A stretch of 40,184 bases of DNA from a virus. A program made the translations under genes and the position numbers. Below, piece after piece: positions 8,448 to 15,880 of the stretch. Location: IMG/VR virus record IMGVR_UViG_3300025168_000204, positions 1 through 40,184 of that record. One strand, given 5' to 3'. Under the pieces are notes generated by a model, which saw nothing but the letters and a program-made list of their open reading frames with translations, did not search any database and had not been told where the DNA came from. Each line of letters starts with the position of its first letter. The stretch's first letter is position 1.

Positions 8448-8634
8448 ATATAGGCCCATTCTGCACCAAATGCTATTTGAGATGGCATACCATTCCCAAG
8501 GGGGTTTTCAATGGGCTGACCTATATGATATGCCGGTAGCCCTTAGAAGATTCTATTGGGATAAACTTCTTGCAGCTAAAAAAGCAGAAAAAGAAGAGAT
8601 GGATAAGGCTAACAAAGGGGCAAAACGAAGATAA
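8434..8634 (+). CDS. Second frame of the tail assembly protein (reached by frameshift)
   Basis: 66 codons from GGC at 8434 to TAA at 8632-8634; the frame is open from 8407. The product begins GLGPEYRPILHQMLFEMAYH, then has GGFQWADLYDMPVALRRFYW and a Lys/Glu-rich tail ending in KGAKRR. The GGF-W-x-x-L/V-Y-x-MP-x-x-LRRFY pattern recurs in T4-like phage tail-assembly proteins as I recall. The only ATG before the conserved part is at 8470, with no ribosome-binding site, and it would lose the first conserved residues. It is therefore best read as a C-terminal extension of the preceding protein, giving a fusion of about 360 residues. Confidence 0.7.
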   Translation, partial: GLGPEYRPILHQMLFEMAYHSQGGFQWADLYDMPVALRRFYWDKLLAAKKAEKEEMDKANKGAKRR

Positions 8635-8649
8635 AAAGCCAACTTCTTT

Positions 8650-8664
8650 GATATTTATATATGA
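8650..8664 (+). promoter_or_regulatory. Late-type promoter element upstream of the tape-measure genes
   Basis: GATATTTATATATGA. The ATG at 8661 is part of this element, so the longer reading of the next gene from 8661 would start inside its own promoter. The true start is the ATG at 8688. Confidence 0.6.
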
Positions 8665-8687
8665 ATCAAAATCAAAGGAGATTACAT

Positions 8688-8921
8688 ATGACCAATGAGG
8701 AAAAAGTAAGAAAGGCAGTCCGAAAGGAAATCAAACAAACACTTAAAGAAGACAATATAGCTGTTGACCTAATATCATGGTTAACTAAAAAAATGGGTGT
8801 GTCCATAGAAAAACGCGCCATGAAAAAGTTAGCTAAAGATAAAATTTTACAAGGAGCATTAGCCGATCTTAAAGATAGGATGAAAAAATACGACTACCAA
8901 GATAATCTAGATAGAATATAG
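8688..8921 (+). CDS. Small basic helical protein of unknown function before the tape measure
   Basis: 77 residues from ATG 8688, chosen because AAAGGAG (8674-8680) stands 7 bases upstream, while the in-frame ATG at 8661 has no ribosome-binding site and lies in the promoter element. Lys-rich, two predicted helices (about residues 4-22 and 36-66), no cysteine, no membrane segment. It sits between the tail-assembly genes and the tape measure and shares their late promoter, so a tail or assembly role is inferred. I do not recognise the family. Confidence 0.7.
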   Translation: MTNEEKVRKAVRKEIKQTLKEDNIAVDLISWLTKKMGVSIEKRAMKKLAKDKILQGALADLKDRMKKYDYQDNLDRI

Positions 8922-8932
8922 GAAAATAACAG

Positions 8933-11900
8933 GTGGCCAATAAAAAGACTCAAGGATATTACGATGCAATTACAAAGGCTCAAAAAGAGCAGTTGGCACT
9001 ATTGCAAAAAATCTCGGGTCTTGAAAAAAGCATCACTAAAGAAAAGAAAGAAAATAAAATCTTTTCACAATCTATTGCAGATTTAGACCAATCAGCAGCT
9101 CTTGCGGCAAAAGCTAGGCAAACAGCTGAAGAAGGAAGATTAGGTACTTCTCAGGCCTTAACCAGCCTGGCAAGTATTGAATCAGGTATGATGAAAGACC
9201 TTCAAACTGGAGCAATACAGTTAGGTGATCTATATTCTCAACAAGAGGAATTACTTACTTCAATGAATGAAGAACATGCAGCAGAAATAGCTGCAATGGA
9301 AGAGACTGGTGCTGGATATGGCGATATAGTTAGTAAACTTGTAGAACAAAAAGCAGCTCAAGAAGAAATACAAAAGATTATGACGGAGCAAGTTGATAAG
9401 GCCATAGAATTAAATGAGGAAATGGACAAACAGCTTATTACTGGTGAAACCATGCGTGATAGGTTAATGACCCAAAATGATACCCTTAAAAGTCAAGAAG
9501 GAGTTATTGGTGATATACAAAAAGGTGCACAAAAATATATAGGAATATTTACTAATGGCCAAGCAGCATTTGCATTTATAGCGAATAAATTATTTGAAAT
9601 GGCTAAAGCAGCTAGAGATTTTGCACAACAAGTAGGTATAGGATATGCAAGTGCAGCAAAACTACAGGCATCAGCAAATATAACAGCAGCTAAATATTCA
9701 ATGATGGGTGTAGCAGTTCAAGATGTTACTGATGCCCAACAAGAATTACTCCAACTAGGTTATAGTGTTGAAAAAGTAACTATGGAAACAACAGATTCAG
9801 TTGTTTTTATGTCAAAAAGATTTGGAGTAGCTACACAATCAGCAGCAAAATTAAATAAAATAATGGCAGGTATGGCTGGACACAGTCAACAGGCAGCAGA
9901 TGCAATGTTAGACCAAGCTGTTGCTCTGGCAAAGGCAAACAAAGTTGCACCCGGTGTAGTTGTTCAAGAAATGGCTAATAATGCTGGTGAATTTGCAGCT
10001 GCAGGTAAAGACGGTTTTGGAGCAATGGCAATGACTGCGGTAGCAGCTAAAAAATTAGGTATGTCTATGTCAGAAATTGCCAGCATAGCTGATGGACTAT
10101 TAAACATAGAGTCATCGATAGAGGCAGAAATGCAAGCACAGGTTCTTACTGGTAAATCTATAAATCTAAATAGAGCCAGAGAATTAGCAAATGCAAATAA
10201 TCTTATTGATATGACTAAAGAATTAGTAAAACAATTAGGTAGCTACGAACAATTTACTAATATGACTCGTATAGAACAAGAAGCATACGCTCAATCTGTA
10301 GGTATGACTAGAACAGAATTAGCAAAAATGCTACAAAATGCAACCAAATTAGAAGGACTTACTGCAGCACAAAAAGAGCATTATAATCAAACAGGTGAAA
10401 TACTAAAAGATAATGATTCAATATTAACTGCTGAAAATGCAACACTGGCCGCAAGTATTGCAACAGGATTAGTAGCAATAGGACAACTAGCTGCAAAAGG
10501 TGTAGGTTTAACAAAAAACTTATTTTTAGAAAAATCAATTACTAAAGAAAAACAAAAACAATCAAAACCTAGTAAAGGTGGTGGAACTCCTGGTAAAGGA
10601 TTTAATGTAAAATCTGCCTTAAAAGCAGCTGCAGGAATGTTAATAATAGCTGCCGCAATGTTTGTTTTTGCAAAAGCTGCACAACAATTTGGGGATGGTA
10701 TAAATTGGAGTAGCGTGGCTATGGGATCTGCTATACTTATTGTATTAGGTTTAGCAGCTGCTTTAATAGGAAACATGTCTTCACAAGTCATACAAGGTGC
10801 ATTAGCAATGGCCATTCTTGGAATAGCACTTATACCTGCAGCATTTGCATTTAGTCTTTTAGCTGGAGTAGACGCTGGAGCCATAATTGCAATGGCTGCC
10901 GCAATTATAGTACTTTCTGCAGCCGCACTAGTTATTGGATCTATAATGATGTCTGGTGTAGGTGCAGTTGCATTTGCCGCAGGAGCAGCTGCAATTGCAT
11001 TATTGGGAATAGCCATAATACCATTTGCAGGAGCCCTAAGTATGTTAAAGGGTGTAGATGTAGAAGGAACTATGTCTGGAATAGTTTCTTTGGCCGTGAT
11101 TGCACCATTACTGGCATTAGCCGGAGTAGGTATGGCTTTACTTGGATTAGGAACACTAGGATTCGCGGCCGCCATGTATTTACTAGCACCAGTAATAGGA
11201 ACAGCTTTACAATTTTCAGATTTAATGGTTCAATTAGCGCCAAATCTAGCTGCACTAGGTGCTGTTGGATCAGGTTTATTAGCAATAGGACCGGCTCTTG
11301 GATTAATAGGATTAGGTTTAATACCTTTTTCTCTTGGTTTATTAGCTCTTGCAATGGCTTCTTCATTTATACCTTTATTAGGTGTATTAGGAGAACATAT
11401 GGCAGTATTAGGACCAGCATTAGCAGAATTAGCAGGTGCTGGAGGAAATTTACTTCTTATAGGTCCTGGACTAGCATTACTTGGTGCAAGTCTTATACCT
11501 TTTTCTTTTGGTTTATTAGCACTGGCAATGACTGCTTCATTTATACCTTTATTGGGTGTATTAGGAGAACATATGGCAGTATTAGGACCAGCATTATCTC
11601 AATTAGCTTCAGCTGGAGGAAACTTACTACTCATTGGTCCTGGCCTTGCCTTACTTGGTGCAAGCCTTATACCACTTGCCTTTGGATTATTAGCACTATC
11701 ATTTGTTTCAGGTATGATTCCAGTTCTTGGTCAACTAGCCCCAATACTTTCTGAAATGGCGCCAGCATTAGTTGCTCTATCAGCAGCTGGACAAGGAATG
11801 TTTTTAATGGGTGCTGGTTTTGCTGCATTTGCTGGAGGATTATTACTTATGGTACCAGCACTATATGCCCTTATGCCACTAATGCCAACGTTGTTATTAC

Positions 11901-12124
11901 TCGGTGGAATTGTTGGAACTATGGGAGCACTTGGAGCGTTTAGTGGTGGAGGTGAAGAAAGTTCAGAACCCGCAGGAGAGTCAAAAGAAGGAACAGGAAA
12001 CCAAGAAGTAATAGCTAAATTAGATCAGTTAATTGCAGTAATACAGCAACCAGGCGTAATAAACATGGATGGTAGAAAAGTTGGAGAGGTACTACACATG
12101 GCAAAAGGATTAGCGAGAACATAA
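8933..12124 (+). CDS. Tape-measure protein
   Basis: 1063 residues, GTG start at 8933. The N-terminal 200 residues are coiled coil (QKEQLALLQKISGLEKSITK and similar), residues about 200-500 are Ala-rich and helical, and about 560-1010 form a series of hydrophobic Gly/Ala/Leu/Ile segments typical of tape measures that insert in the host membrane. The last 40 residues end in VINMDGRKVGEVLHMA, a pattern common at phage tape-measure C-termini. In tailed phages the tape measure sets tail length at roughly 1.5 angstrom per residue, so a tail near 150-160 nm is predicted. It corresponds in role to T4 gp29. The next gene starts 1 base after the stop. Confidence 0.9.
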   Translation: MANKKTQGYYDAITKAQKEQLALLQKISGLEKSITKEKKENKIFSQSIADLDQSAALAAKARQTAEEGRLGTSQALTSLASIESGMMKDLQTGAIQLGDLYSQQEELLTSMNEEHAAEIAAMEETGAGYGDIVSKLVEQKAAQEEIQKIMTEQVDKAIELNEEMDKQLITGETMRDRLMTQNDTLKSQEGVIGDIQKGAQKYIGIFTNGQAAFAFIANKLFEMAKAARDFAQQVGIGYASAAKLQASANITAAKYSMMGVAVQDVTDAQQELLQLGYSVEKVTMETTDSVVFMSKRFGVATQSAAKLNKIMAGMAGHSQQAADAMLDQAVALAKANKVAPGVVVQEMANNAGEFAAAGKDGFGAMAMTAVAAKKLGMSMSEIASIADGLLNIESSIEAEMQAQVLTGKSINLNRARELANANNLIDMTKELVKQLGSYEQFTNMTRIEQEAYAQSVGMTRTELAKMLQNATKLEGLTAAQKEHYNQTGEILKDNDSILTAENATLAASIATGLVAIGQLAAKGVGLTKNLFLEKSITKEKQKQSKPSKGGGTPGKGFNVKSALKAAAGMLIIAAAMFVFAKAAQQFGDGINWSSVAMGSAILIVLGLAAALIGNMSSQVIQGALAMAILGIALIPAAFAFSLLAGVDAGAIIAMAAAIIVLSAAALVIGSIMMSGVGAVAFAAGAAAIALLGIAIIPFAGALSMLKGVDVEGTMSGIVSLAVIAPLLALAGVGMALLGLGTLGFAAAMYLLAPVIGTALQFSDLMVQLAPNLAALGAVGSGLLAIGPALGLIGLGLIPFSLGLLALAMASSFIPLLGVLGEHMAVLGPALAELAGAGGNLLLIGPGLALLGASLIPFSFGLLALAMTASFIPLLGVLGEHMAVLGPALSQLASAGGNLLLIGPGLALLGASLIPLAFGLLALSFVSGMIPVLGQLAPILSEMAPALVALSAAGQGMFLMGAGFAAFAGGLLLMVPALYALMPLMPTLLLLGGIVGTMGALGAFSGGGEESSEPAGESKEGTGNQEVIAKLDQLIAVIQQPGVINMDGRKVGEVLHMAKGLART
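11280..11690 (+). repeat. Tandem 174-bp repeats in the tape-measure gene
   Basis: About two and a half units of 58 codons. The block around LLGVLGEHMAVLGPAL recurs with near-identical DNA: ATATGGCAGTATTAGGACCA occurs at 11397 and 11571. A GPGLALLGASLIP block recurs alongside. Unit gain or loss would change tail length by 58 residues. Confidence 0.85.
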
Positions 12125-12125
12125 T

Positions 12126-15100
12126 ATGGCAGAAGAATTAAAAAAGTTTCAAACTACAAACCTAGCCGATTACTATTCAAAAAATGGTAGTGAATATTCT
12201 ACTATGGGTGATATAACGCCATATTCTGCAGGAGGAACAAAGTTTGATAATACTTCTCCAATAGAACAAGGGTTTTTAAACCAAACTCCACTAGACGATT
12301 TTATAGCAGCATTGCAAAATCCTGAAAAATTAGCAGCTGTTCAAGAAAAATCAGGTATTGAAGTGTTTGCATTACCAACAACCCCAGATAAAGTAGGAAT
12401 ATCTCCAGCTGGTTTTAGCTTTATACCATCCTTTACAACACAAAATACAAACGTATTTAATTTTATTTCAACATTTGATACTGGTTTAATTGGTGCTAAT
12501 GTAGCAAATAATATGGTTGGACCTATAAATGCTGGAATAACTGTGTCAAATAATATGATTGCTCCAGTAAATTCTGGATTAGGTGTATCAAATAATATGG
12601 GTAATCCTCCAGGAACAGCACCTTTAGTATCAAATAATATGGGTAATCCTCCAGGAACGGCGCCTTCAGTTGCAAATAATATGGGCAATCCACCAGGAAC
12701 AGCACCTTCAGTAACAAATAATATGGGTAATCCTCTAGGAACAGCCCCTTCAGTAGCAAATAATATGTCTAATCCTAATCATGGTGTAGGTTTATTAACT
12801 CTTGTTGATGGACAACCAAATATAAATGCTTTAGGTTTTACAGGTGGAATGACAACTACTCAATTTGTAGGTATAAGTGGAGGTCCAACCAATGGAACAT
12901 TTACGTATAGTCATACAGGAAATCAAGGATTAGGTATATTAGGAATATGGAACGGCTTTAATGACGTTGATGCTACTGGATTTGTACCTGGTAAACACCA
13001 TTTATCTCCATCAGATTTTACTGGTATTAGTGGTTTACCTGGAAATATGACGTTTAACTTTAATGATGTAGCTAATGGCGGTGGCCAAATATGGGCATGG
13101 AATCGTTCTATATATAATTCAAAAATAGGTGAGCCAGTTGACGGTATTCAAAATGCAAAAGCAAATGGATTTATTTTAAATAAAATACATATGGATAATA
13201 TTTCAGATTTTAAAGGTGTATCTTTTCCTAAACCATATAATTATCCTGTTGAACCATCCCCGTTTCAATCGTACACCTTTACAGACTCAATTTACCCAAG
13301 TATAATGGACAAAACACAGGTTCCATCATCCCCAGGATCTGCAGATGGTATAGGTCAAGCATACAATGTAAGGCATGGAGGAAATGTAACTGGTAGAAAA
13401 ACTAGATTTACAAATAGATCAGCTGATAATATTCAATTAGTAGGAAACTTTAAAACTACAGTAGAAGATTTATATAACTCCCTGCCATTACAAGATGAGG
13501 CATTTAATTCAGGATTTTACGGAACACAACCATATATAACTAGAGATATAGGTTCTAACTGGAGTTTATTTAGTGATGGACCAGGACCTATACATGGTGA
13601 CACTGCTGTTAGAGGTGGAGTAGGTACTTCACTAAATAGAGCATTAAAAGACGTTGAAAGAATAGGTCAATATATGTTAAGTCCAAATGGACTAATATTT
13701 ATAGCCAAAAATGTAGGAATGCAACTATCCAATCCAAAATGGCAAGGTGCCACAATATTAGGATTATCAAGAACTAGAGTTTATCCTCTTGGTTTATCAA
13801 CAATAGCGCAAGTAGCAACAAATGCCGCAGGATTACATTTGGTAAGACATGGATTGGGCCCACTAGAAGGAGACGGTACCCACTATGAAAAAAGTGTAAA
13901 TGAAATAGGTAGAGATAATTATACAAAGGGTACAGTATACGGTGTAGGATTAACTAGAACTAAGAGTAGATTATATGCTTTGGCTAGTGAATTAGGTTCA
14001 GGATATTTTGATAGTGATACAATGGATGCAGCAAAGCCAAAAACAGAAGGAACAGGATTTTTTGCAAAAGCTGTAAAGTGGACAAAAAAACAACTACAAA
14101 AATTAACACCTAGCCGAGAAAAAATAGATGTTCTTTCAGGACTACTTGGTCCTCATTCAGTTTATGGTATTGGTCGTACAAGAATATTTAGGTCAAATGT
14201 AGGTTTTGGTGTAGGACAACACACAAACCTTACTGGTACCCATGGAGATTCTGTTTCTTTAACAACATCTTGGGCAAATGTACCTGAAAAAGAAAGAGGT
14301 AGTAAATTAGTTAATACGGCAAACCCCCAGGCATTAAATCCAAATTTTGGAAACAATGGTTGGACACCCAAAGAAGGTAATAGATATAGTGATAATAAAG
14401 ATGAGGAAGGAGGATTTAAGTCAGAAGTAGCCCCACAAATTGGGTTAATGCACCATAGACCCGGAGATGATGCAAATACTAGTGGTAGAGAATCTCCATC
14501 TTTAAGGGATAAATTAGGTGCAAAAGATTATGAAACTGGTCTTAGCCACAGATATGAAACAATTGCATATGATAAAATAGGAAAAATACAATCACAAACA
14601 AAAAGATTAAATGACTTTAGAGAATTTACTTTCTCAAATACGGACATAGATTTAGGAATAGCAAAGAGAATATTTCAACAACCAAATGGTGGAGATGCAG
14701 GAGAAGGCCCTGCATGGAATAATGAGGATAGAGTAACTAGATTTAATGAAGACTATGGTAGGGTAGGGGTAGATAGGTCAAATAGACTAGCTGATTTAGG
14801 ATTAAACGATAAAGCTGTTGGAAGAAATGCGGTTGGTATGCCAGAACCTGTAAATGCTCTAAACGAAGTAGTTATAGATGGTAACCCAACAGCAACAGAA
14901 TTTCCAGACTTAATATTATTTCAATTTAAAACATTCCAAGAAAGTAGAAATGCAATTCAATTTAGAGCAATGCTAACAGACTTTACTGATACTTTAACTC
15001 CAAACTTTGAAGATGTAGGTTATGTTGGTAGAACAACCCCATCATATTTATTTAAGAGTATAGCTAGAGAGACTAAATTTAGTTTTAAAATGTATGCTAT

Positions 15101-15527
15101 GACTAGGCAAGAACTAGATGCACAATATAAAAGATTAAACAGGCTAATGCAGTCTATATCTCCAGGATATACATCTGGAAATTTACCCATTGGACCAATG
15201 CTAAAATTAACAATAGGAAATTATTTTGTAGATACACCAGTTGTTTGTGATAGTTTTGATATAAGTATACCTGATAGCTCTCCATGGGATATAGATCCAG
15301 GTAGACAATTACCACTATATCTAGAGGTTAGTATGGGCTGTAAAATAATGTTTAATGAAACTGAAAACTATGACCCTAATACTGGAGCATTTAAAACTCC
15401 AACAGAAGACAAAAAATTCCCATCACAAGTAGGACTTGCAATACTTAAGTCAACTAGTAATTATTTTAATGGGGTAAATTCTAATTTTGGACGAGGTGAA
15501 TCAGCACCAGTAGCTAACGGAGAATAA
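12126..15527 (+). CDS. Large baseplate / tail-tube-initiator-like protein
   Basis: 1133 residues. The N-terminal 120 residues are polar; residues 127-222 are a run of 14-residue repeats; the middle is Gly/Asn-rich. The conserved-looking part is the last 200 residues: PDLILFQFKTFQES, then MLTDFTDTLTPNFEDVGYVG, then TKFSFKMYAMTRQELDAQYK, LMQSISPGYTSG and LKLTIGNYFVDTPVVC. This order resembles C-terminal domains of phage baseplate or tube-cap proteins that precede a LysM protein. The next gene (15529) encodes exactly such a LysM protein. It lies where T4 has gp48/gp54 (tube initiator). Exact T4 counterpart not certain. Start is 1 base after the tape-measure stop. Confidence 0.6.
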   Translation: MAEELKKFQTTNLADYYSKNGSEYSTMGDITPYSAGGTKFDNTSPIEQGFLNQTPLDDFIAALQNPEKLAAVQEKSGIEVFALPTTPDKVGISPAGFSFIPSFTTQNTNVFNFISTFDTGLIGANVANNMVGPINAGITVSNNMIAPVNSGLGVSNNMGNPPGTAPLVSNNMGNPPGTAPSVANNMGNPPGTAPSVTNNMGNPLGTAPSVANNMSNPNHGVGLLTLVDGQPNINALGFTGGMTTTQFVGISGGPTNGTFTYSHTGNQGLGILGIWNGFNDVDATGFVPGKHHLSPSDFTGISGLPGNMTFNFNDVANGGGQIWAWNRSIYNSKIGEPVDGIQNAKANGFILNKIHMDNISDFKGVSFPKPYNYPVEPSPFQSYTFTDSIYPSIMDKTQVPSSPGSADGIGQAYNVRHGGNVTGRKTRFTNRSADNIQLVGNFKTTVEDLYNSLPLQDEAFNSGFYGTQPYITRDIGSNWSLFSDGPGPIHGDTAVRGGVGTSLNRALKDVERIGQYMLSPNGLIFIAKNVGMQLSNPKWQGATILGLSRTRVYPLGLSTIAQVATNAAGLHLVRHGLGPLEGDGTHYEKSVNEIGRDNYTKGTVYGVGLTRTKSRLYALASELGSGYFDSDTMDAAKPKTEGTGFFAKAVKWTKKQLQKLTPSREKIDVLSGLLGPHSVYGIGRTRIFRSNVGFGVGQHTNLTGTHGDSVSLTTSWANVPEKERGSKLVNTANPQALNPNFGNNGWTPKEGNRYSDNKDEEGGFKSEVAPQIGLMHHRPGDDANTSGRESPSLRDKLGAKDYETGLSHRYETIAYDKIGKIQSQTKRLNDFREFTFSNTDIDLGIAKRIFQQPNGGDAGEGPAWNNEDRVTRFNEDYGRVGVDRSNRLADLGLNDKAVGRNAVGMPEPVNALNEVVIDGNPTATEFPDLILFQFKTFQESRNAIQFRAMLTDFTDTLTPNFEDVGYVGRTTPSYLFKSIARETKFSFKMYAMTRQELDAQYKRLNRLMQSISPGYTSGNLPIGPMLKLTIGNYFVDTPVVCDSFDISIPDSSPWDIDPGRQLPLYLEVSMGCKIMFNETENYDPNTGAFKTPTEDKKFPSQVGLAILKSTSNYFNGVNSNFGRGESAPVANGE
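12504..12790 (+). repeat. Seven 42-bp tandem repeats (14 residues) in the baseplate-like gene
   Basis: Units begin at 12504, 12546, 12588, 12630, 12672, 12714 and 12756. The protein unit is (S/A/T)NNMGNPPGTAP(S/L)V. The first two and the last units are diverged; the four middle ones are nearly identical. The Pro/Gly/Asn content suggests an extended or beta-solenoid linker. Confidence 0.95.
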
Positions 15528-15528
15528 T

Positions 15529-15837
15529 ATGAGAAGATACTCACCAACACCAGCAATAATAGAAAAAATAACTAAAACCATAAAACATAGAACTTCTTTT
15601 TGCCCAAAAATAGCACTACAAGATAGTGACTCATATATAAGGACTAGGGCTGGTGATAGATTAGATAATTTAGCATTTGAATTTTATAGTGATGTTAGTT
15701 TATGGTGGATTATAGCAACTGCAAATAATATAGGCAAAGGTAGTTTTGCCGTTAAACCTGGTACAAAATTAAGAATACCTCGAGATATTACCCAAATAAT
15801 AGAAGACTATAGAAATTTTAATGAGTTTAGAAGATAA
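15529..15837 (+). CDS. LysM-type baseplate wedge protein, T4 gp53-like
   Basis: 102 residues. Residues 35-85 form a LysM-like fold: TRAGDRLDNLAFEFYSDVSL, then WWIIATANNIG and a C-terminal VKPGTKLRIPRD. T4 gp53, a baseplate wedge protein, contains a LysM domain of this style, and short LysM proteins follow the tube-initiator or baseplate genes in many contractile-tail phages. T4 gp53 is longer (196). It starts 1 base after the preceding stop. The LysM fold is clear; the gp53 assignment rests on family style and place. Confidence 0.75.
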   Translation: MRRYSPTPAIIEKITKTIKHRTSFCPKIALQDSDSYIRTRAGDRLDNLAFEFYSDVSLWWIIATANNIGKGSFAVKPGTKLRIPRDITQIIEDYRNFNEFRR

Positions 15838-15853
15838 TAAAATTCATTTTTGT

Positions 15854-15868
15854 TTTATATTTATAGTA
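15854..15868 (+). promoter_or_regulatory. Late-type promoter element upstream of the hub-like gene
   Basis: TTTATATTTATAGTA, a shorter variant that keeps ATATTTATA. It is followed by AAAGGAG and the GTG start at 15881. Confidence 0.5.
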
Positions 15869-15880
15869 AAGGAGAATTAA

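Noticed and set aside
8407-8634. Independent gene starting at ATG 8470 instead of a frameshift product
   Set aside because: There is no ribosome-binding site before 8470 and the start would cut off residues that look conserved; kept only as a weaker alternative.
8661-8687. Earlier in-frame ATG for the 77-residue gene
   Set aside because: It lies within the late-type promoter element and has no ribosome-binding site; the ATG at 8688 has AAAGGAG at the right distance.
10387-11175. Long open frame on the minus strand inside the tape-measure gene
   Set aside because: Its Ala/Pro/Ile-rich product is the mirror of the hydrophobic tape-measure codons. All such minus-strand frames in the window are shadows of + strand genes.
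12504-12790. CRISPR-like array
   Set aside because: The 42-bp repeats are in frame, have no unique spacers and encode a protein repeat.
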